64,000 bases of DNA from Shewanella colwelliana ATCC 39565. GTDB lineage: Bacteria; Pseudomonadota; Gammaproteobacteria; Enterobacterales; Shewanellaceae. Below the pieces are notes generated by a model, which was given only the letters and a program-made list of their open reading frames with translations, was not told where the DNA came from and did not search any database. Both the position numbers and the translations under genes were made by a program. Location: contig NZ_JAEC01000029.1 in NCBI RefSeq assembly GCF_000518705.1, forward strand, positions 1 through 64,000, in the 5' to 3' direction. The stretch's first letter is position 1, and every line of letters starts with the position of its first letter. Positions 7,853 to 17,393 of this stretch are shown piece by piece.

Positions 7853-7962
7853 TTTTTGTGAGGTTCCTAGCAAATCCGTTGACCATTGTTTATTCCCTTT
7901 CCATAGCCTGCGATACTTCACCAAAAATGAATATTCCCCCCCTAAGATCGCCTCGGAGCATC

Positions 7963-9756
7963 ATGGATAAAAGCTTAGAAAAAGTCCTTACCCGTTGGTT
8001 AAAACAGCAAAAGTCGGCCTGTGGCTTCTACCTAAACCTGACCGTGCTGTTTGGTGTGTTCACGGGGTTGGCGTTGGTGCTGCAAGCCTATCTGCTTGCG
8101 TCTATGCTGCATGGGTTAATTATCGATGAGCAGCCTATAGAGGCTTTCTCTAACCAACTGTATTTACTGGGTGCCGTTATCGTACTCCGAGCGCTATTGG
8201 CCTACGGCCGAGAGCGAGTGAGCTTTATTGCGGGCATGCGATTACGCCACCAGATCCGCCAGACGGTACTTGATAAAATGACCGAGCTTGGTCCGGTATT
8301 TATCAAAGGGCGTCCAGCGGGAAGCTGGGCCAGCATTGTGCTGGAGCAAGTTGAAGATCTACACGACTTTTACGCAAAATATTTGCCGCAAATGATGCTC
8401 GCTGGCTTTATTCCACTGATGATTCTTGCGGTGGTATTCCCCATCAACTGGGCGGCAGGCATCATCTTATTAGCGACCGCACCGCTTATTCCGCTATTTA
8501 TGATCTTAGTGGGTATGGGCGCCGCCGATGCCAACCGCAAAAACTTTAGTGCGTTGTCGCGTCTAAGTGGCCATTTTATGGATAGGCTCAAAGGGCTTAA
8601 TACCATCAAGTTGTTTAATCGAGCCGACAGTGAAGTGAAAGCGATTGAAACGGCCTCTGAAGCGTTTCGCGAGCGCACCATGGCCGTATTGCGGATGGCA
8701 TTTTTAAGCTCAGCGGTGTTGGAGTTTTTTGCTGCCGTGTCCATTGCAGTGTTAGCCGTCTATTTTGGGTTTAGTTTTTTAGACCATTTAAATTTTGGCC
8801 ATTATGGTGCAGGGCTCACGCTGTTTACTGGCCTGTTTGTATTGATATTGGCACCTGAGTTTTATCAGCCGCTACGAGACATGGGGACTCACTACCATGC
8901 TAAGGCCCAAGCCATTGGTGCAGCAGAAGCCTTAATGGCATTGTTGACCTACCAAGCACCAGATAGCGACAATGATCTCCCCGCAATCAAGCTCCCTTAT
9001 CAAGGCGAACACGCGCCCAGCATAGTGATGAAGGATGTTGTGGTGCAAACCGCTCAAGGTGTTCGCTTGCTCGGGCCGCTTAATTTGTGCCTAACTCATG
9101 GCGAGCATATTGCCGTGGTGGGGCCAAGTGGCGCGGGCAAAACCACTTTGCTTAATCTGCTGCTGGGCTTTTTACCCTATCAAGGCAGTGTACTGGTTAA
9201 CGGCATTGAGCTACGAGAGCTCGACAGAGTCAGTTGGCGTCAGCAGCTGGCTTGGCTTGGCCAAGAGCCACAGTTGTTTCATGGCTCCTTGCGTGAAAAT
9301 GTTGCCATGAGTGACCCGCATATGAGTGATGAAACAATTATGGCTCTGCTTGAAAAAGCCAAAGTCAGACCTTTTGTCGATAGCCTTAAATTGGGATTGT
9401 CTCATCCCATTGGCGAACAGTCTGCAGGGGTATCGGTTGGCCAAGCGCAACGTATCTGTTTGGCGCGCGCACTTGGGCAAAAAGCGGGGCTTTATCTACT
9501 CGATGAACCTAGCGCCAGTTTAGACAGTCATAGTGAACAGGCTGTGCTAGAGGCGTTGACGCAAGCGATGCAGGGGGCTTCTTCTGTGATGGTTACTCAT
9601 AGATTAGACACGCTCAAGGCGATGGACAACATAGTGGTATTGGAGGGGGGCAAGATAGTGCAGCAAGACAGTTATCAGCAATTGCTTGCTCAAGAAGGGT
9701 TATTTGCCGCCATGTGCCATACCCAGGTGTCATCGCTAGATGAGGTACAGTCATGA
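7963..9756 (+). CDS. cydD: Heterodimeric thiol exporter ABC ATPase/permease CydD
   Basis: A 597-residue half-transporter with six membrane segments (about residues 15-320) fused to an ATPase domain. With CydC it exports glutathione/cysteine to the periplasm and is needed to assemble cytochrome bd. Visible motifs: Walker A GPSGAGKTTL, the family's unusual signature VSVGQAQR, Walker B LYLLDEPSASLD and the switch His in VTHRLD. I chose the ATG at 7963 with CGGAG five bases upstream; an upstream in-frame start at 7858 would add 35 residues not seen in the family. It overlaps cydC by four bases (ATGA), so the two are translationally coupled. Confidence 0.93.
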   Translation: MDKSLEKVLTRWLKQQKSACGFYLNLTVLFGVFTGLALVLQAYLLASMLHGLIIDEQPIEAFSNQLYLLGAVIVLRALLAYGRERVSFIAGMRLRHQIRQTVLDKMTELGPVFIKGRPAGSWASIVLEQVEDLHDFYAKYLPQMMLAGFIPLMILAVVFPINWAAGIILLATAPLIPLFMILVGMGAADANRKNFSALSRLSGHFMDRLKGLNTIKLFNRADSEVKAIETASEAFRERTMAVLRMAFLSSAVLEFFAAVSIAVLAVYFGFSFLDHLNFGHYGAGLTLFTGLFVLILAPEFYQPLRDMGTHYHAKAQAIGAAEALMALLTYQAPDSDNDLPAIKLPYQGEHAPSIVMKDVVVQTAQGVRLLGPLNLCLTHGEHIAVVGPSGAGKTTLLNLLLGFLPYQGSVLVNGIELRELDRVSWRQQLAWLGQEPQLFHGSLRENVAMSDPHMSDETIMALLEKAKVRPFVDSLKLGLSHPIGEQSAGVSVGQAQRICLARALGQKAGLYLLDEPSASLDSHSEQAVLEALTQAMQGASSVMVTHRLDTLKAMDNIVVLEGGKIVQQDSYQQLLAQEGLFAAMCHTQVSSLDEVQS

Positions 9757-11540
9757 AGCAGCTAATCCCTTTTTTAAAACTGTTTAAACACCAATGGCTG
9801 ATGATGTTTATCGGCCTATTTTTGAGTATCACCACCTTGATGGCTGGTATCGGTTTGTTATCGCTGTCAGGTTGGTTTTTATCGGCAACGGCCGTTGCGG
9901 GCCTTAGTGTGGCCACCGCGCAAGCCTTTAACTATTTTACTCCCGCCGGTGGGGTGCGGTTTTTATCAATCGCTCGCACCGCAAGTCGCTATGGTGAACG
10001 TCTAGCAACCCATGAAGCCACATTTAAGTTACTGACTCAGCTTCGCAGTTGGGCATGGCGTAAGCTAATTCCGCTGAGTGCCAGCGACCTTAAAGGTGTG
10101 CGAGGAGGCGACCTGCTTAATCGCCTAGTCGCCGATATCGACACCTTAGACCACCTCTATTTACGCCTTGTCACCCCAATGGCTGCGTCACTGTTGATGA
10201 TCGCTGCGCTGTACCTATTTTTAGGCTGGTTCGATAGCAGCTTAGCGGTGACCTTGTGTAGCTTACTATTACTCTTTTGGTTGTTATTGCCGTTGGCTTT
10301 TTATCTGTTGGGTGAGGAGCCAGGCAGGCTGCAGCTTGAGAGTAAGCGTCAGTATCGCGTGTTGTTGCTGGAATATTTGCAAGGGCAGGCGGAACTTACC
10401 CTATTTGGCGCGGTGAAGCGTTATCGGGCAGAGTTGGATCAGGCTCAAGCAGCGTTATTTGCAAGCCAAAGTGCCATGGCCAAAGTCACAGCGCTCAGTC
10501 AAGCCACATTAGTCTTATGTCATGGCGTGGCGGTTGTCGTCCTGTTTTATCTGGCGGCTCACGGTGTGGGTGACAATATCCCTCCTGGCCCGATGTTGGC
10601 GCTGGTGGTCTTTATGACTTTAGCTTGTATCGAAATGCTGATGCCGCTGGCTGGAGCATTTCAGCACCTCTCTGCCTGTGTGTTGGCGGCGGAGCGAGTT
10701 AATGAGGTAGTTGATAAGCAGCCAAGTATTCGCTTCGTTGAACAATCGACGCTTGCCATAACCCAGGGAGATCTGCGCATCAGTCAGGTGCAATTTGGTT
10801 ACCATGCCGGACAAAAGGTACTGGATGGCATCGACTTAACAGTGAAAGCGGGCAGTAAGGTCGCCTTGCTGGGGCAAACAGGTTGCGGCAAGTCGAGTCT
10901 GCTGTCGTTACTTACCCGTGAGTGGCAAGCGCAAAGTGGGGAGATAACGATTGATGGGCATGAGTTGGACCGATACAGCGAAACGGCATTACGCAGTGGA
11001 ATGACAGTGGTAAGTCAGCGCATCTATCTGTTTGCAGGCACCTTACGTGACAACTTGATCCTAGCACAACTGGCACCGGAATTTACCGAGTTGATGACAC
11101 GGGCGGAGCGCAATGCTGCACGTGCAGCCAATGATATCGTATTAATTGAGGTGCTTAATCGAGTGGGGCTTGGAAGCTTAGTGCAGGGAGATAAGCCTTT
11201 GGATACTTGGATAGGTGAAGGCGGACGTCAGCTCTCGGGCGGGGAGCAACGCCGTATCGGTGTGGCGCGTGCGTTATTACGTGAGGCACCATTACTGCTG
11301 CTTGATGAGCCCACTGAAGGGTTGGATCAGCGCACTGAGCGAGAAATATTGGCCATATTGTTTGAATTTGCCAAAGATAAAACCCTATTGATGATTAGCC
11401 ATCGACTCACCGCAATGAGTCAGATGGATCGCATTCATTTAATGGAAAATGGCCAGATTCGTCAAAGTGGCAGTCATCAAACACTGTTACAACAAGACAG
11501 CTATTATGCGAGTTTATATCAGCGTTTGACTGAGGCTTAA
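9753..11540 (+). CDS. cydC: Heterodimeric thiol exporter ABC ATPase/permease CydC
   Basis: A 595-residue partner of CydD: six-helix membrane domain (about residues 15-310) and C-terminal ATPase. Motifs: Walker A GQTGCGKSSL, signature QLSGGEQRR, Walker B LLLLDEPTEGLD and switch region ISHRL. It acts in the inner membrane in thiol export to the periplasm for cytochrome bd and c maturation. Its ATG overlaps the cydD stop. It faces the convergent gene at 11586; no strong terminator is visible in the 45 bp between them. Confidence 0.93.
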   Translation: MKQLIPFLKLFKHQWLMMFIGLFLSITTLMAGIGLLSLSGWFLSATAVAGLSVATAQAFNYFTPAGGVRFLSIARTASRYGERLATHEATFKLLTQLRSWAWRKLIPLSASDLKGVRGGDLLNRLVADIDTLDHLYLRLVTPMAASLLMIAALYLFLGWFDSSLAVTLCSLLLLFWLLLPLAFYLLGEEPGRLQLESKRQYRVLLLEYLQGQAELTLFGAVKRYRAELDQAQAALFASQSAMAKVTALSQATLVLCHGVAVVVLFYLAAHGVGDNIPPGPMLALVVFMTLACIEMLMPLAGAFQHLSACVLAAERVNEVVDKQPSIRFVEQSTLAITQGDLRISQVQFGYHAGQKVLDGIDLTVKAGSKVALLGQTGCGKSSLLSLLTREWQAQSGEITIDGHELDRYSETALRSGMTVVSQRIYLFAGTLRDNLILAQLAPEFTELMTRAERNAARAANDIVLIEVLNRVGLGSLVQGDKPLDTWIGEGGRQLSGGEQRRIGVARALLREAPLLLLDEPTEGLDQRTEREILAILFEFAKDKTLLMISHRLTAMSQMDRIHLMENGQIRQSGSHQTLLQQDSYYASLYQRLTEA

Positions 11541-11585
11541 CGGTTGAAATATGGATACCACGCCGTAGTTAGCTTGACTGCGTGG

Positions 11586-11762
11586 TTACCCTAATCGCTT
11601 AGAAAACTCTAGATAACGCATCACCTCGGCTTCGTTAAATAGATAGTTATCATCTTCGCCGACGTTGGTTAATAGGTTCTCCCGCGCATAACGTTTGATG
11701 GTGGTTGGAGTCTTATTCAAAATTTCACAGACCTGCTCAAGGGTCAGTTGTTTATCACTCAT
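11586..11762 (-). CDS. Small helix-turn-helix (MerR/excisionase-like) DNA-binding protein
   Basis: A 58-residue protein consisting of one winged-helix/MerR-type DNA-binding domain: LTLEQVCEILNKTPTTIKRY (helix-turn-helix, residues 5-24), then ARENLL and a short wing with EAEVMRYLEF. It resembles excisionase-family proteins and solitary MerR N-terminal domains. AGGA seven bases before the ATG at 11762 supports this start over one 12 codons earlier. There is no integrase nearby, so a prophage origin is not supported; its target is unknown. Confidence 0.7.
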   Translation of the reverse strand: MSDKQLTLEQVCEILNKTPTTIKRYARENLLTNVGEDDNYLFNEAEVMRYLEFSKRLG

Positions 11763-11796
11763 TCTATTGTTCCTATTTTTGGTGTTGTGTTGAGTC

Positions 11797-11819
11797 ATAC
11801 CAATCAGTGTAAGTATAGG
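11797..11819 (+). repeat. Short ATACCAATCAGT repeat
   Basis: ATACCAATCAGTGTAAGTAT just upstream of the HTH gene matches the ends of the 260-bp element at 47561-47820 and a similar sequence at 32753. It is probably a solitary end of that element. Confidence 0.45.
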
Positions 11820-11843
11820 AGCAGATTCTTTGGGGAGCGGAAA

Positions 11844-11875
11844 ATAAAAAAGCCAGTGGTGTTACCCACTGGCTT
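11844..11875 (-). terminator. Terminator of putA
   Basis: Stem AGCCAGTGG/CCACTGGCT with a short loop; on the minus strand it is followed by six T residues. It lies 20 bp after the putA stop. Confidence 0.88.
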
Positions 11876-11894
11876 TACTGACAAGTCGCTAAAA

Positions 11895-14800
11895 CTACTC
11901 GTCGCTATCGCCCAATGAAAGTAGGGTCGCGTTACCACCGATAGCGGTGATGTTGTTGGTGCGTGTCTTCTCTGTCACGAAGCGTGTTAGGTAGTGTGGA
12001 CCGCCTGCTTTAGGGCCCGTGCCAGATAGGCCTTGGCCGCCAAACGGCTGTACGCCAACCACTGCGCCAATTTGGTTACGGTTAATGTAGACGTTACCTA
12101 CGTTAACTTTATCAGCCACTTCTAGCGCATGGCCTTCATTACGACTATGGATGCCTAATGTTAAGCCGAAACCTGTGGAGTTGATCTCATCAATAACCTT
12201 AGGTAGATCGGCCGCTTTGTAGCGAATAACGTGCAGGATAGGGCCAAAATGTTCTTTTTCAAGCACCTTGATTGAGTCGATCTCTACCGCCGTTGGGGCA
12301 ACAAAGTGACCATTTTCGCTGCCAGCTGGCAACTCAAGCTGGTTAATCAAACGACCCACTTGCTTGATGTGATCTATGTGCGCATTAAGGTTGGCTTTGG
12401 CGGTGGCATCAATCACTGGGCCGACATCGGTTTTGACGAAACTTGGGTCACCAATGGTCAGTTCGTTCATTGCGCCTTTCATGACATCGATAACGCGGTC
12501 TGCGATATCTTCTTGCAGGAAGAGTACGCGCAGTGCCGAGCAGCGTTGGCCGGCGCTGGTAAACGATGAAGAGACGACATCATTGACCACTTGTTCAGGT
12601 TGTGAGGTTGAATCCACAACCATGGCGTTTTGGCCACCTGTTTCGGCAATTAACGGAATAATTGCACCGTCACGCTGAGCTAGGGTCAGGTTAATGCGTT
12701 TCGCGGTAACCGTTGAACCCGTAAAGCAGACGCCACCAATGCGCTCATCGGCAGTGATGGTTGCGCCAACTGTCGCACCGGTACCTGGTAGGAATTGCAG
12801 CGCTTCTTTAGGGATACCCGCTTGGTGTGCAAGTTGCACGGCGCGATAACCCACGATAGAGGTTTGTTCTGCTGGCTTAGCCACGACTGTATTACCCGCC
12901 GCTAACGCTGCTGCCACTTGGCCCAAGAAGATCGCTAATGGGAAGTTCCATGGGCTAATACAAACAAATACGCCACGACCTTGGAGGAACAGTTCGTTAA
13001 GCTCGCCCGTTGGGCCTGGAAGTAGTTCAGGCTTAGCCATCATCTTCTTCGCTTGCACAGCGTAGTAGCGACAGAAGTCGACCGCTTCGCGCACTTCGTC
13101 TATTCCATCTTGAATGCTCTTACCTGCTTCGCGGGTACATAATGCAATCAGTTCTTCACGGTTTTCTTCTAACAGGTCGGCAAGCTTTTGCAGGGCATTA
13201 GCACGGACCTCAACAGGAGTTGAACACCATGAGCCAAACGCATTGTGAGCGCTGGAAAGTGCCTGTTCTACCGCTTGATTGTTAGCGAAAGCCACCTTAC
13301 CAACCACTTTAGTGGTATCGAATGGGCTAACCACGTCAATCGTTTCGCCACTAAGGGTTTCACCATTGACGATTGGGCCTGCTGACCAGTTGGTGTCTTT
13401 AAATTTATCTAGCGCGGCAAAGAAGGGCGTAGATTCAGAGAGGATGTTCATGTTAAGTCCCTTGGAATTTTTACGCTCATCACCAAAAATGTCGATTGGC
13501 TGAACGATTTTGTTATTTGCTAGGGTTTTGTAGCCTTGTAGGGTTGTCAAAGGATGGACAACCAAAGATTCAATCGGTGTTTTAGGGTCGACGAGCTTGT
13601 GTACAAATGAGGTGTTGGCCCCATTTTCAAGTAAACGACGCACTAAGTAGGGCAGCAGATCTTTGTGAGCGCCAACGGGAGCATAGATACGCACCGTTGA
13701 TACACCGCTTTCTGCCAACAGGGTGTCGTACAACTCTTCACCCATGCCGTGTAAACGTTGGAATTCATACTGGCGATCGCCTGCCATGTCTGAGATAGCG
13801 GCAACCGTTTGAGCATTATGGCTGGCAAACTGCGGATAGATGGCTCCGCGTGTTGCGTCAGACAATAGGTAGCGCGCACAAGCCAGGTATGAGACATCGG
13901 TACCCGCTTTACGGGTATAAAGTGGGTAGCCCCCCTCACCATTGACTTGCCCCCATTTTAACTCACTGTCCCAGTAAGCACCTTTAACCAAGCGCAATGG
14001 AATTTCATCGCCTTGCTCTTTTGACAGGCGTGTTAACCAGCAAAGTACAGGCAGAGCACGTTTAGAGTACGCCTGAACGACGATACCAAGTAGTCCCCAC
14101 CCCTTGGCAGCATCTGAGTTATATAGCTTCTTAAACAGCTTTAGAGAGAGTTCTAGACGATCCATCTCTTCAGCACCAATAGAGACACCAACATTTAAAC
14201 TACGCGCCTGACTAATGAGCTTAATCAAGGTGTCGTATAGCTCAGTCATGGTTCTGTCTTCATTGGCCACCTCATAACGTGGGTGCAAGGCAGATAGTTT
14301 GATAGAGATCGTTGGGCGAGGTGCTTCTTGCTCGTCATAGCTTTCGGCACCGAGTGCAGCGATGGCACTTGAATAATCATCGAAATACTTTTGCGCATCT
14401 TTGCTGGTGAGAGCCGCTTCACCTAGCATATCGTAGCTATGGGTGTAGCCTAACTTGCGCTTATCAACGCTGTTTTTTAATGCTTCTTTTACCGTGCGGC
14501 CAAGGACAAATTGTTTACCCATGATCTTCATGGCGGCAAGCATCGCTTGGCGAATAACGGGTTCGCCCATGCGATTAACTAAACGGTTTAACAGGCTACT
14601 TGGCTTACCGTCAATATCCTTATCTAGATTAACGATTTTACCTGTGAGCATTAAGCCCCAAGTTGACGCGTTAACAAGTGTTGAGTCGCTCTTACTAAGG
14701 TGTTCATCCCATTTGGCACCAGATAACTTGTCTTCAATCAAAGCATCTGCTGTGGCTGCGTCGGGGATGCGCAGTAAGGCTTCAGCCAGACACATCAGAA

Positions 14801-15074
14801 TAATGCCTTCTTGAGTCTCTAGGCTGTATTGCTGTAGGAAGGCATCTATGCCGACCATCAGACCTTTCTTGTCATACTGGCGAACTTTTTTTACTAAGTC
14901 GTGGGCACGCTGGGTGACACGTTGAATCTCATCTTCACTTGCAGGGACAAGCTGAATCAGCTCACCAAGATATTGCTCTTCGTCGACAATATAGTTATTG
15001 GTGATGGCTTCAAAAAGCTCGTTTAGGGTAGCTGAGTCATAACGACCAGTCAGAACTTCACTTGCTTTGAACAT
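11895..15074 (-). CDS. putA: Bifunctional proline dehydrogenase / glutamate-semialdehyde dehydrogenase PutA
   Basis: A 1059-residue enzyme oxidising proline to glutamate in two steps. The FAD-dependent proline dehydrogenase half (about residues 90-480) shows LVKGAYWDSELKWGQ and the late VRRLLENGANTSFVHKLVD. The aldehyde dehydrogenase half (about 550-1020) has FTGSTVTAKR and the catalytic Cys in SAGQRCSALR. It lacks the ~50-residue ribbon-helix-helix DNA-binding domain of E. coli PutA and so cannot repress its own gene the same way. The start at 15074 (MFKASEVL) has GGAAG upstream; a GTG/ATG-type start five codons earlier is less likely. The gene is monocistronic with its own terminator. Confidence 0.95.
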   Translation of the reverse strand: MFKASEVLTGRYDSATLNELFEAITNNYIVDEEQYLGELIQLVPASEDEIQRVTQRAHDLVKKVRQYDKKGLMVGIDAFLQQYSLETQEGIILMCLAEALLRIPDAATADALIEDKLSGAKWDEHLSKSDSTLVNASTWGLMLTGKIVNLDKDIDGKPSSLLNRLVNRMGEPVIRQAMLAAMKIMGKQFVLGRTVKEALKNSVDKRKLGYTHSYDMLGEAALTSKDAQKYFDDYSSAIAALGAESYDEQEAPRPTISIKLSALHPRYEVANEDRTMTELYDTLIKLISQARSLNVGVSIGAEEMDRLELSLKLFKKLYNSDAAKGWGLLGIVVQAYSKRALPVLCWLTRLSKEQGDEIPLRLVKGAYWDSELKWGQVNGEGGYPLYTRKAGTDVSYLACARYLLSDATRGAIYPQFASHNAQTVAAISDMAGDRQYEFQRLHGMGEELYDTLLAESGVSTVRIYAPVGAHKDLLPYLVRRLLENGANTSFVHKLVDPKTPIESLVVHPLTTLQGYKTLANNKIVQPIDIFGDERKNSKGLNMNILSESTPFFAALDKFKDTNWSAGPIVNGETLSGETIDVVSPFDTTKVVGKVAFANNQAVEQALSSAHNAFGSWCSTPVEVRANALQKLADLLEENREELIALCTREAGKSIQDGIDEVREAVDFCRYYAVQAKKMMAKPELLPGPTGELNELFLQGRGVFVCISPWNFPLAIFLGQVAAALAAGNTVVAKPAEQTSIVGYRAVQLAHQAGIPKEALQFLPGTGATVGATITADERIGGVCFTGSTVTAKRINLTLAQRDGAIIPLIAETGGQNAMVVDSTSQPEQVVNDVVSSSFTSAGQRCSALRVLFLQEDIADRVIDVMKGAMNELTIGDPSFVKTDVGPVIDATAKANLNAHIDHIKQVGRLINQLELPAGSENGHFVAPTAVEIDSIKVLEKEHFGPILHVIRYKAADLPKVIDEINSTGFGLTLGIHSRNEGHALEVADKVNVGNVYINRNQIGAVVGVQPFGGQGLSGTGPKAGGPHYLTRFVTEKTRTNNITAIGGNATLLSLGDSDE

Positions 15075-15156
15075 AGTAGTAACTTCCACCTGGACCTAAA
15101 TAAGGGACAGTTTTGGCTTGAACAAAATATTAGTTTTATAAGGCGTTTTATCTTTT

Positions 15157-15166
15157 TTGTATACAA
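15157..15166. promoter_or_regulatory. TTGTATACAA palindrome upstream of putA
   Basis: A perfect 10-bp palindrome in the AT-rich region about 85 bp before putA. TTGTATACAA-like sites are typical of GntR-family repressors. As this PutA has no DNA-binding domain, an external regulator is expected, and this is a possible binding site; the link is inferred from position only. Confidence 0.35.
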
Positions 15167-15304
15167 TCTGACGCCTTGCGCGCGCCGATTATACCTCCAA
15201 AATGTGATGAGGAACACTGTTGCGAAACGATATGTGAGCTTTGTTTGATCTTGTCCGGCCAGAGGGTGCGCTAACGCAGTGTTTTCGAGGGTTTTTGACA
15301 GGCA

Positions 15305-15338
15305 ATAAAAAAGCCAGCGTATGAATAGGCTGGCTTTA
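15305..15338 (-). terminator. Terminator of the ygiM-like gene
   Basis: Stem AAGCCAGC/GGCTGGCTT with a nine-base loop, followed on the minus strand by a T-run; 20 bp after the gene's stop. Confidence 0.85.
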
Positions 15339-15358
15339 TTGAGTGATGCAGTGTCGTT

Positions 15359-15934
15359 TTACCAGCGATTCTTTTGGCGACGACGTGGGCGTGGTAAATA
15401 AACCAAGATAACCCCAAGGATAATGCCTGCACCAGCAATCATGCCGCCTTGCTTTAGCATTTCGTAGCGTTCGTTGTTTTGAATGCTAGCCAATTCTCGT
15501 GTGGCACTGTCACGTTCATTGCTTGCGATCGACAGTGACTCTTCAGCGGTGGCAAGTTGCGAACGTAACTGGCGGATGATCTGAGCGCTGTCATTACTAT
15601 CAGCGGTAACTTGCGATAATTCAGCTTGCACTTGATCCAGTTTTGCCTGCACTTCAGGTAATTGTACTCGGAAGCTTTTCTCGCTGGAGATCAAGTTAGC
15701 ATCGACCCAACCTTCGCGGCCCTTATGATCGACTATTTTGACGTAGTCACCTTGTTTTTCACCAGAGAAGGTGACAGGTTGGCCAGCTTCTACACTACCT
15801 AAAATACGGTACTGCGTACCAGGACCGCCATGAAGGAAGGTGTAGACGTTATCTGAAATATAACGGGTTTGCTCAGCCGCCAAAAGTGAAGGTGACAGCA
15901 ACATCAGTGCAACGAGAGATAGTAGTCTTAACAC
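15359..15934 (-). CDS. ygiM: SH3-domain protein of the YgiM/TIGR04211 family
   Basis: A 191-residue inner-membrane or periplasmic protein. Order: signal peptide (1-19, LLSPSLLAAEQ), bacterial SH3 domain (about 22-85, with FLHGGPGTQYRILGSVEAGQ and GREGWVDANLI), coiled coil (about 90-155, LDQVQAELSQVTADSN and following), one membrane segment (about 165-182), and a basic tail (RPRRRQKNRW). The family is thought to face the periplasm with the tail in the cytoplasm; its role is unknown. In E. coli ygiM lies next to ygiF; here they are separated by the phosphate transport pair. Confidence 0.88.
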   Translation of the reverse strand: MLRLLSLVALMLLSPSLLAAEQTRYISDNVYTFLHGGPGTQYRILGSVEAGQPVTFSGEKQGDYVKIVDHKGREGWVDANLISSEKSFRVQLPEVQAKLDQVQAELSQVTADSNDSAQIIRQLRSQLATAEESLSIASNERDSATRELASIQNNERYEMLKQGGMIAGAGIILGVILVYLPRPRRRQKNRW

Positions 15935-16052
15935 ATTGAGTTCTCTTCAACGAAATATTGCCACATGCTATGGATTTAGGCGGCTTTTTGCAAGAGTTAG
16001 ATTGGTATAATAAGCCGATCAACATTTCGGCTCAAAATTGTGCTGGCAGAAA

Positions 16053-16080
16053 CAAAAAAGGAAGCCCGTGGGCTTCCTTT
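16053..16080 (-). terminator. Terminator of the Pit phosphate transporter operon
   Basis: Stem GGAAGCCC/GGGCTTCC with a two-base loop, followed on the minus strand by a T-run; 20 bp after the stop of the transporter. Confidence 0.9.
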
Positions 16081-16100
16081 TGTCTCTTCTTAGTCATCGT

Positions 16101-17369
16101 TTAGCTAAAGATGCCTTTGATGATATAGAAGAAGATGATTGATAACGCTGCGCCTGCAGGTAGGGTAACCACCCAAGACACGACGATATTACGCACCACA
16201 CCAATATTGATGGCTGCAATACCACGGGCCATACCGACACCTAATACTGCACCAACCAGAGTTTGTGTGGTAGAAATTGGCAGACCAGTACCTGATGCAA
16301 TGACTACCGTCGATGCAGCGGCAAGCTCAGCGGCAAAACCACGGCTAGGGGTAAGGTGAGTAATGTTCTTACCTATGGTTTGCATAACGCGCTTACCAAA
16401 GATAGCTAGACCCATTACGATACCAATTGCACCAAGAGGCAAAATCCACCAAACAAGTGGTGCTTTGCTGCTGATCTCACCACCACTTTGCACTACAGAA
16501 ACCACTGCAGCCAGCGGGCCAATCGCGTTAGCAACATCGTTTGAACCGTGAGCGAAAGCCATACAACATGCCGTTACAACCATTAAGATTGCGAAGACTT
16601 TCTCAACGTTACCAAACTGAGTTTGGCGATCCGCTTTTGCACTCATCTTCAAGCGTTTGATAGCAACCATACCAGCTAGGCCAACAAGTACAGCAATTGC
16701 TGCAGCCAATGCGTAAGCTTCAACATTGCTAAAATGCAAACCTACATGCTTAAGGCCTTTCTTGATGGTAACCAGTGACATAACAAAGCCTGCAAGTCCC
16801 ATATAAAATGGAACATAACGCTTGGCATTTTCAAGTGGGTTTGCCGTATTAAAAATCAGCTTTTGCACACTTTGGAATATCATAAAGGCGATAAAACCAG
16901 AGATAGCAGGTGTGACAACCCAAGATCCTATGATGCCAACAACCTTGCCCCACGCCACAGAATCAACGCTAACACCGACCGCGGCAAAGCCGACAATCAC
17001 ACCAACGATAGAGTGTGTTGTGGAAACTGGCCAGCCGAGTGCTGATGCCAATACTAACCAGATACCCGCAGCTAATAGCGCAGCAATCATGCCGTAAACC
17101 AGCAGTTCTGGTGAGTCAACGAAGTAAGCGGAATCGATGATCCCTTTACGGATCGTGCTTGTTACTTCACCACCAGCAAGGTAAGCGCCGGCAAATTCGA
17201 AGATCATTGCAATAATGATCGCTTGTTTAATGGTTATCGCGTTAGAACCTACAGAGGTTCCCATTGCATTGGCTACATCGTTTGCGCCAATACCCCACGC
17301 CATTAAAAATCCAAATGCGGCCGCAATTGCAATTAGCATTGGGCCATTGGTGACTAATACATCAACCAT
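16101..17369 (-). CDS. PiT family inorganic phosphate transporter
   Basis: A 422-residue inner-membrane protein with 10-11 membrane segments. It carries the two family signature repeats, GANDVANAMGTSVGSNAI near the N-terminus (about residues 28-45) and GSNDVANAIGPLAAV near the middle, the mark of the inverted-repeat PiT fold. Such permeases take up phosphate as a metal-phosphate complex or with cations at low affinity. It follows the DUF47 gene by 24 bp, the usual two-gene arrangement in which the PhoU-like protein regulates the permease. Confidence 0.93.
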   Translation of the reverse strand: MVDVLVTNGPMLIAIAAAFGFLMAWGIGANDVANAMGTSVGSNAITIKQAIIIAMIFEFAGAYLAGGEVTSTIRKGIIDSAYFVDSPELLVYGMIAALLAAGIWLVLASALGWPVSTTHSIVGVIVGFAAVGVSVDSVAWGKVVGIIGSWVVTPAISGFIAFMIFQSVQKLIFNTANPLENAKRYVPFYMGLAGFVMSLVTIKKGLKHVGLHFSNVEAYALAAAIAVLVGLAGMVAIKRLKMSAKADRQTQFGNVEKVFAILMVVTACCMAFAHGSNDVANAIGPLAAVVSVVQSGGEISSKAPLVWWILPLGAIGIVMGLAIFGKRVMQTIGKNITHLTPSRGFAAELAAASTVVIASGTGLPISTTQTLVGAVLGVGMARGIAAINIGVVRNIVVSWVVTLPAGAALSIIFFYIIKGIFS

Positions 17370-17393
17370 GTTGATACCTTGATAACTTGTGTT

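Noticed and set aside
16000-16013. ATTGGTATAATAAG as a promoter for a plus-strand gene
   Set aside because: It contains an extended -10-like TGGTATAAT, but no plus-strand gene follows; it is more likely a copy of the ATACCAATC repeat end.
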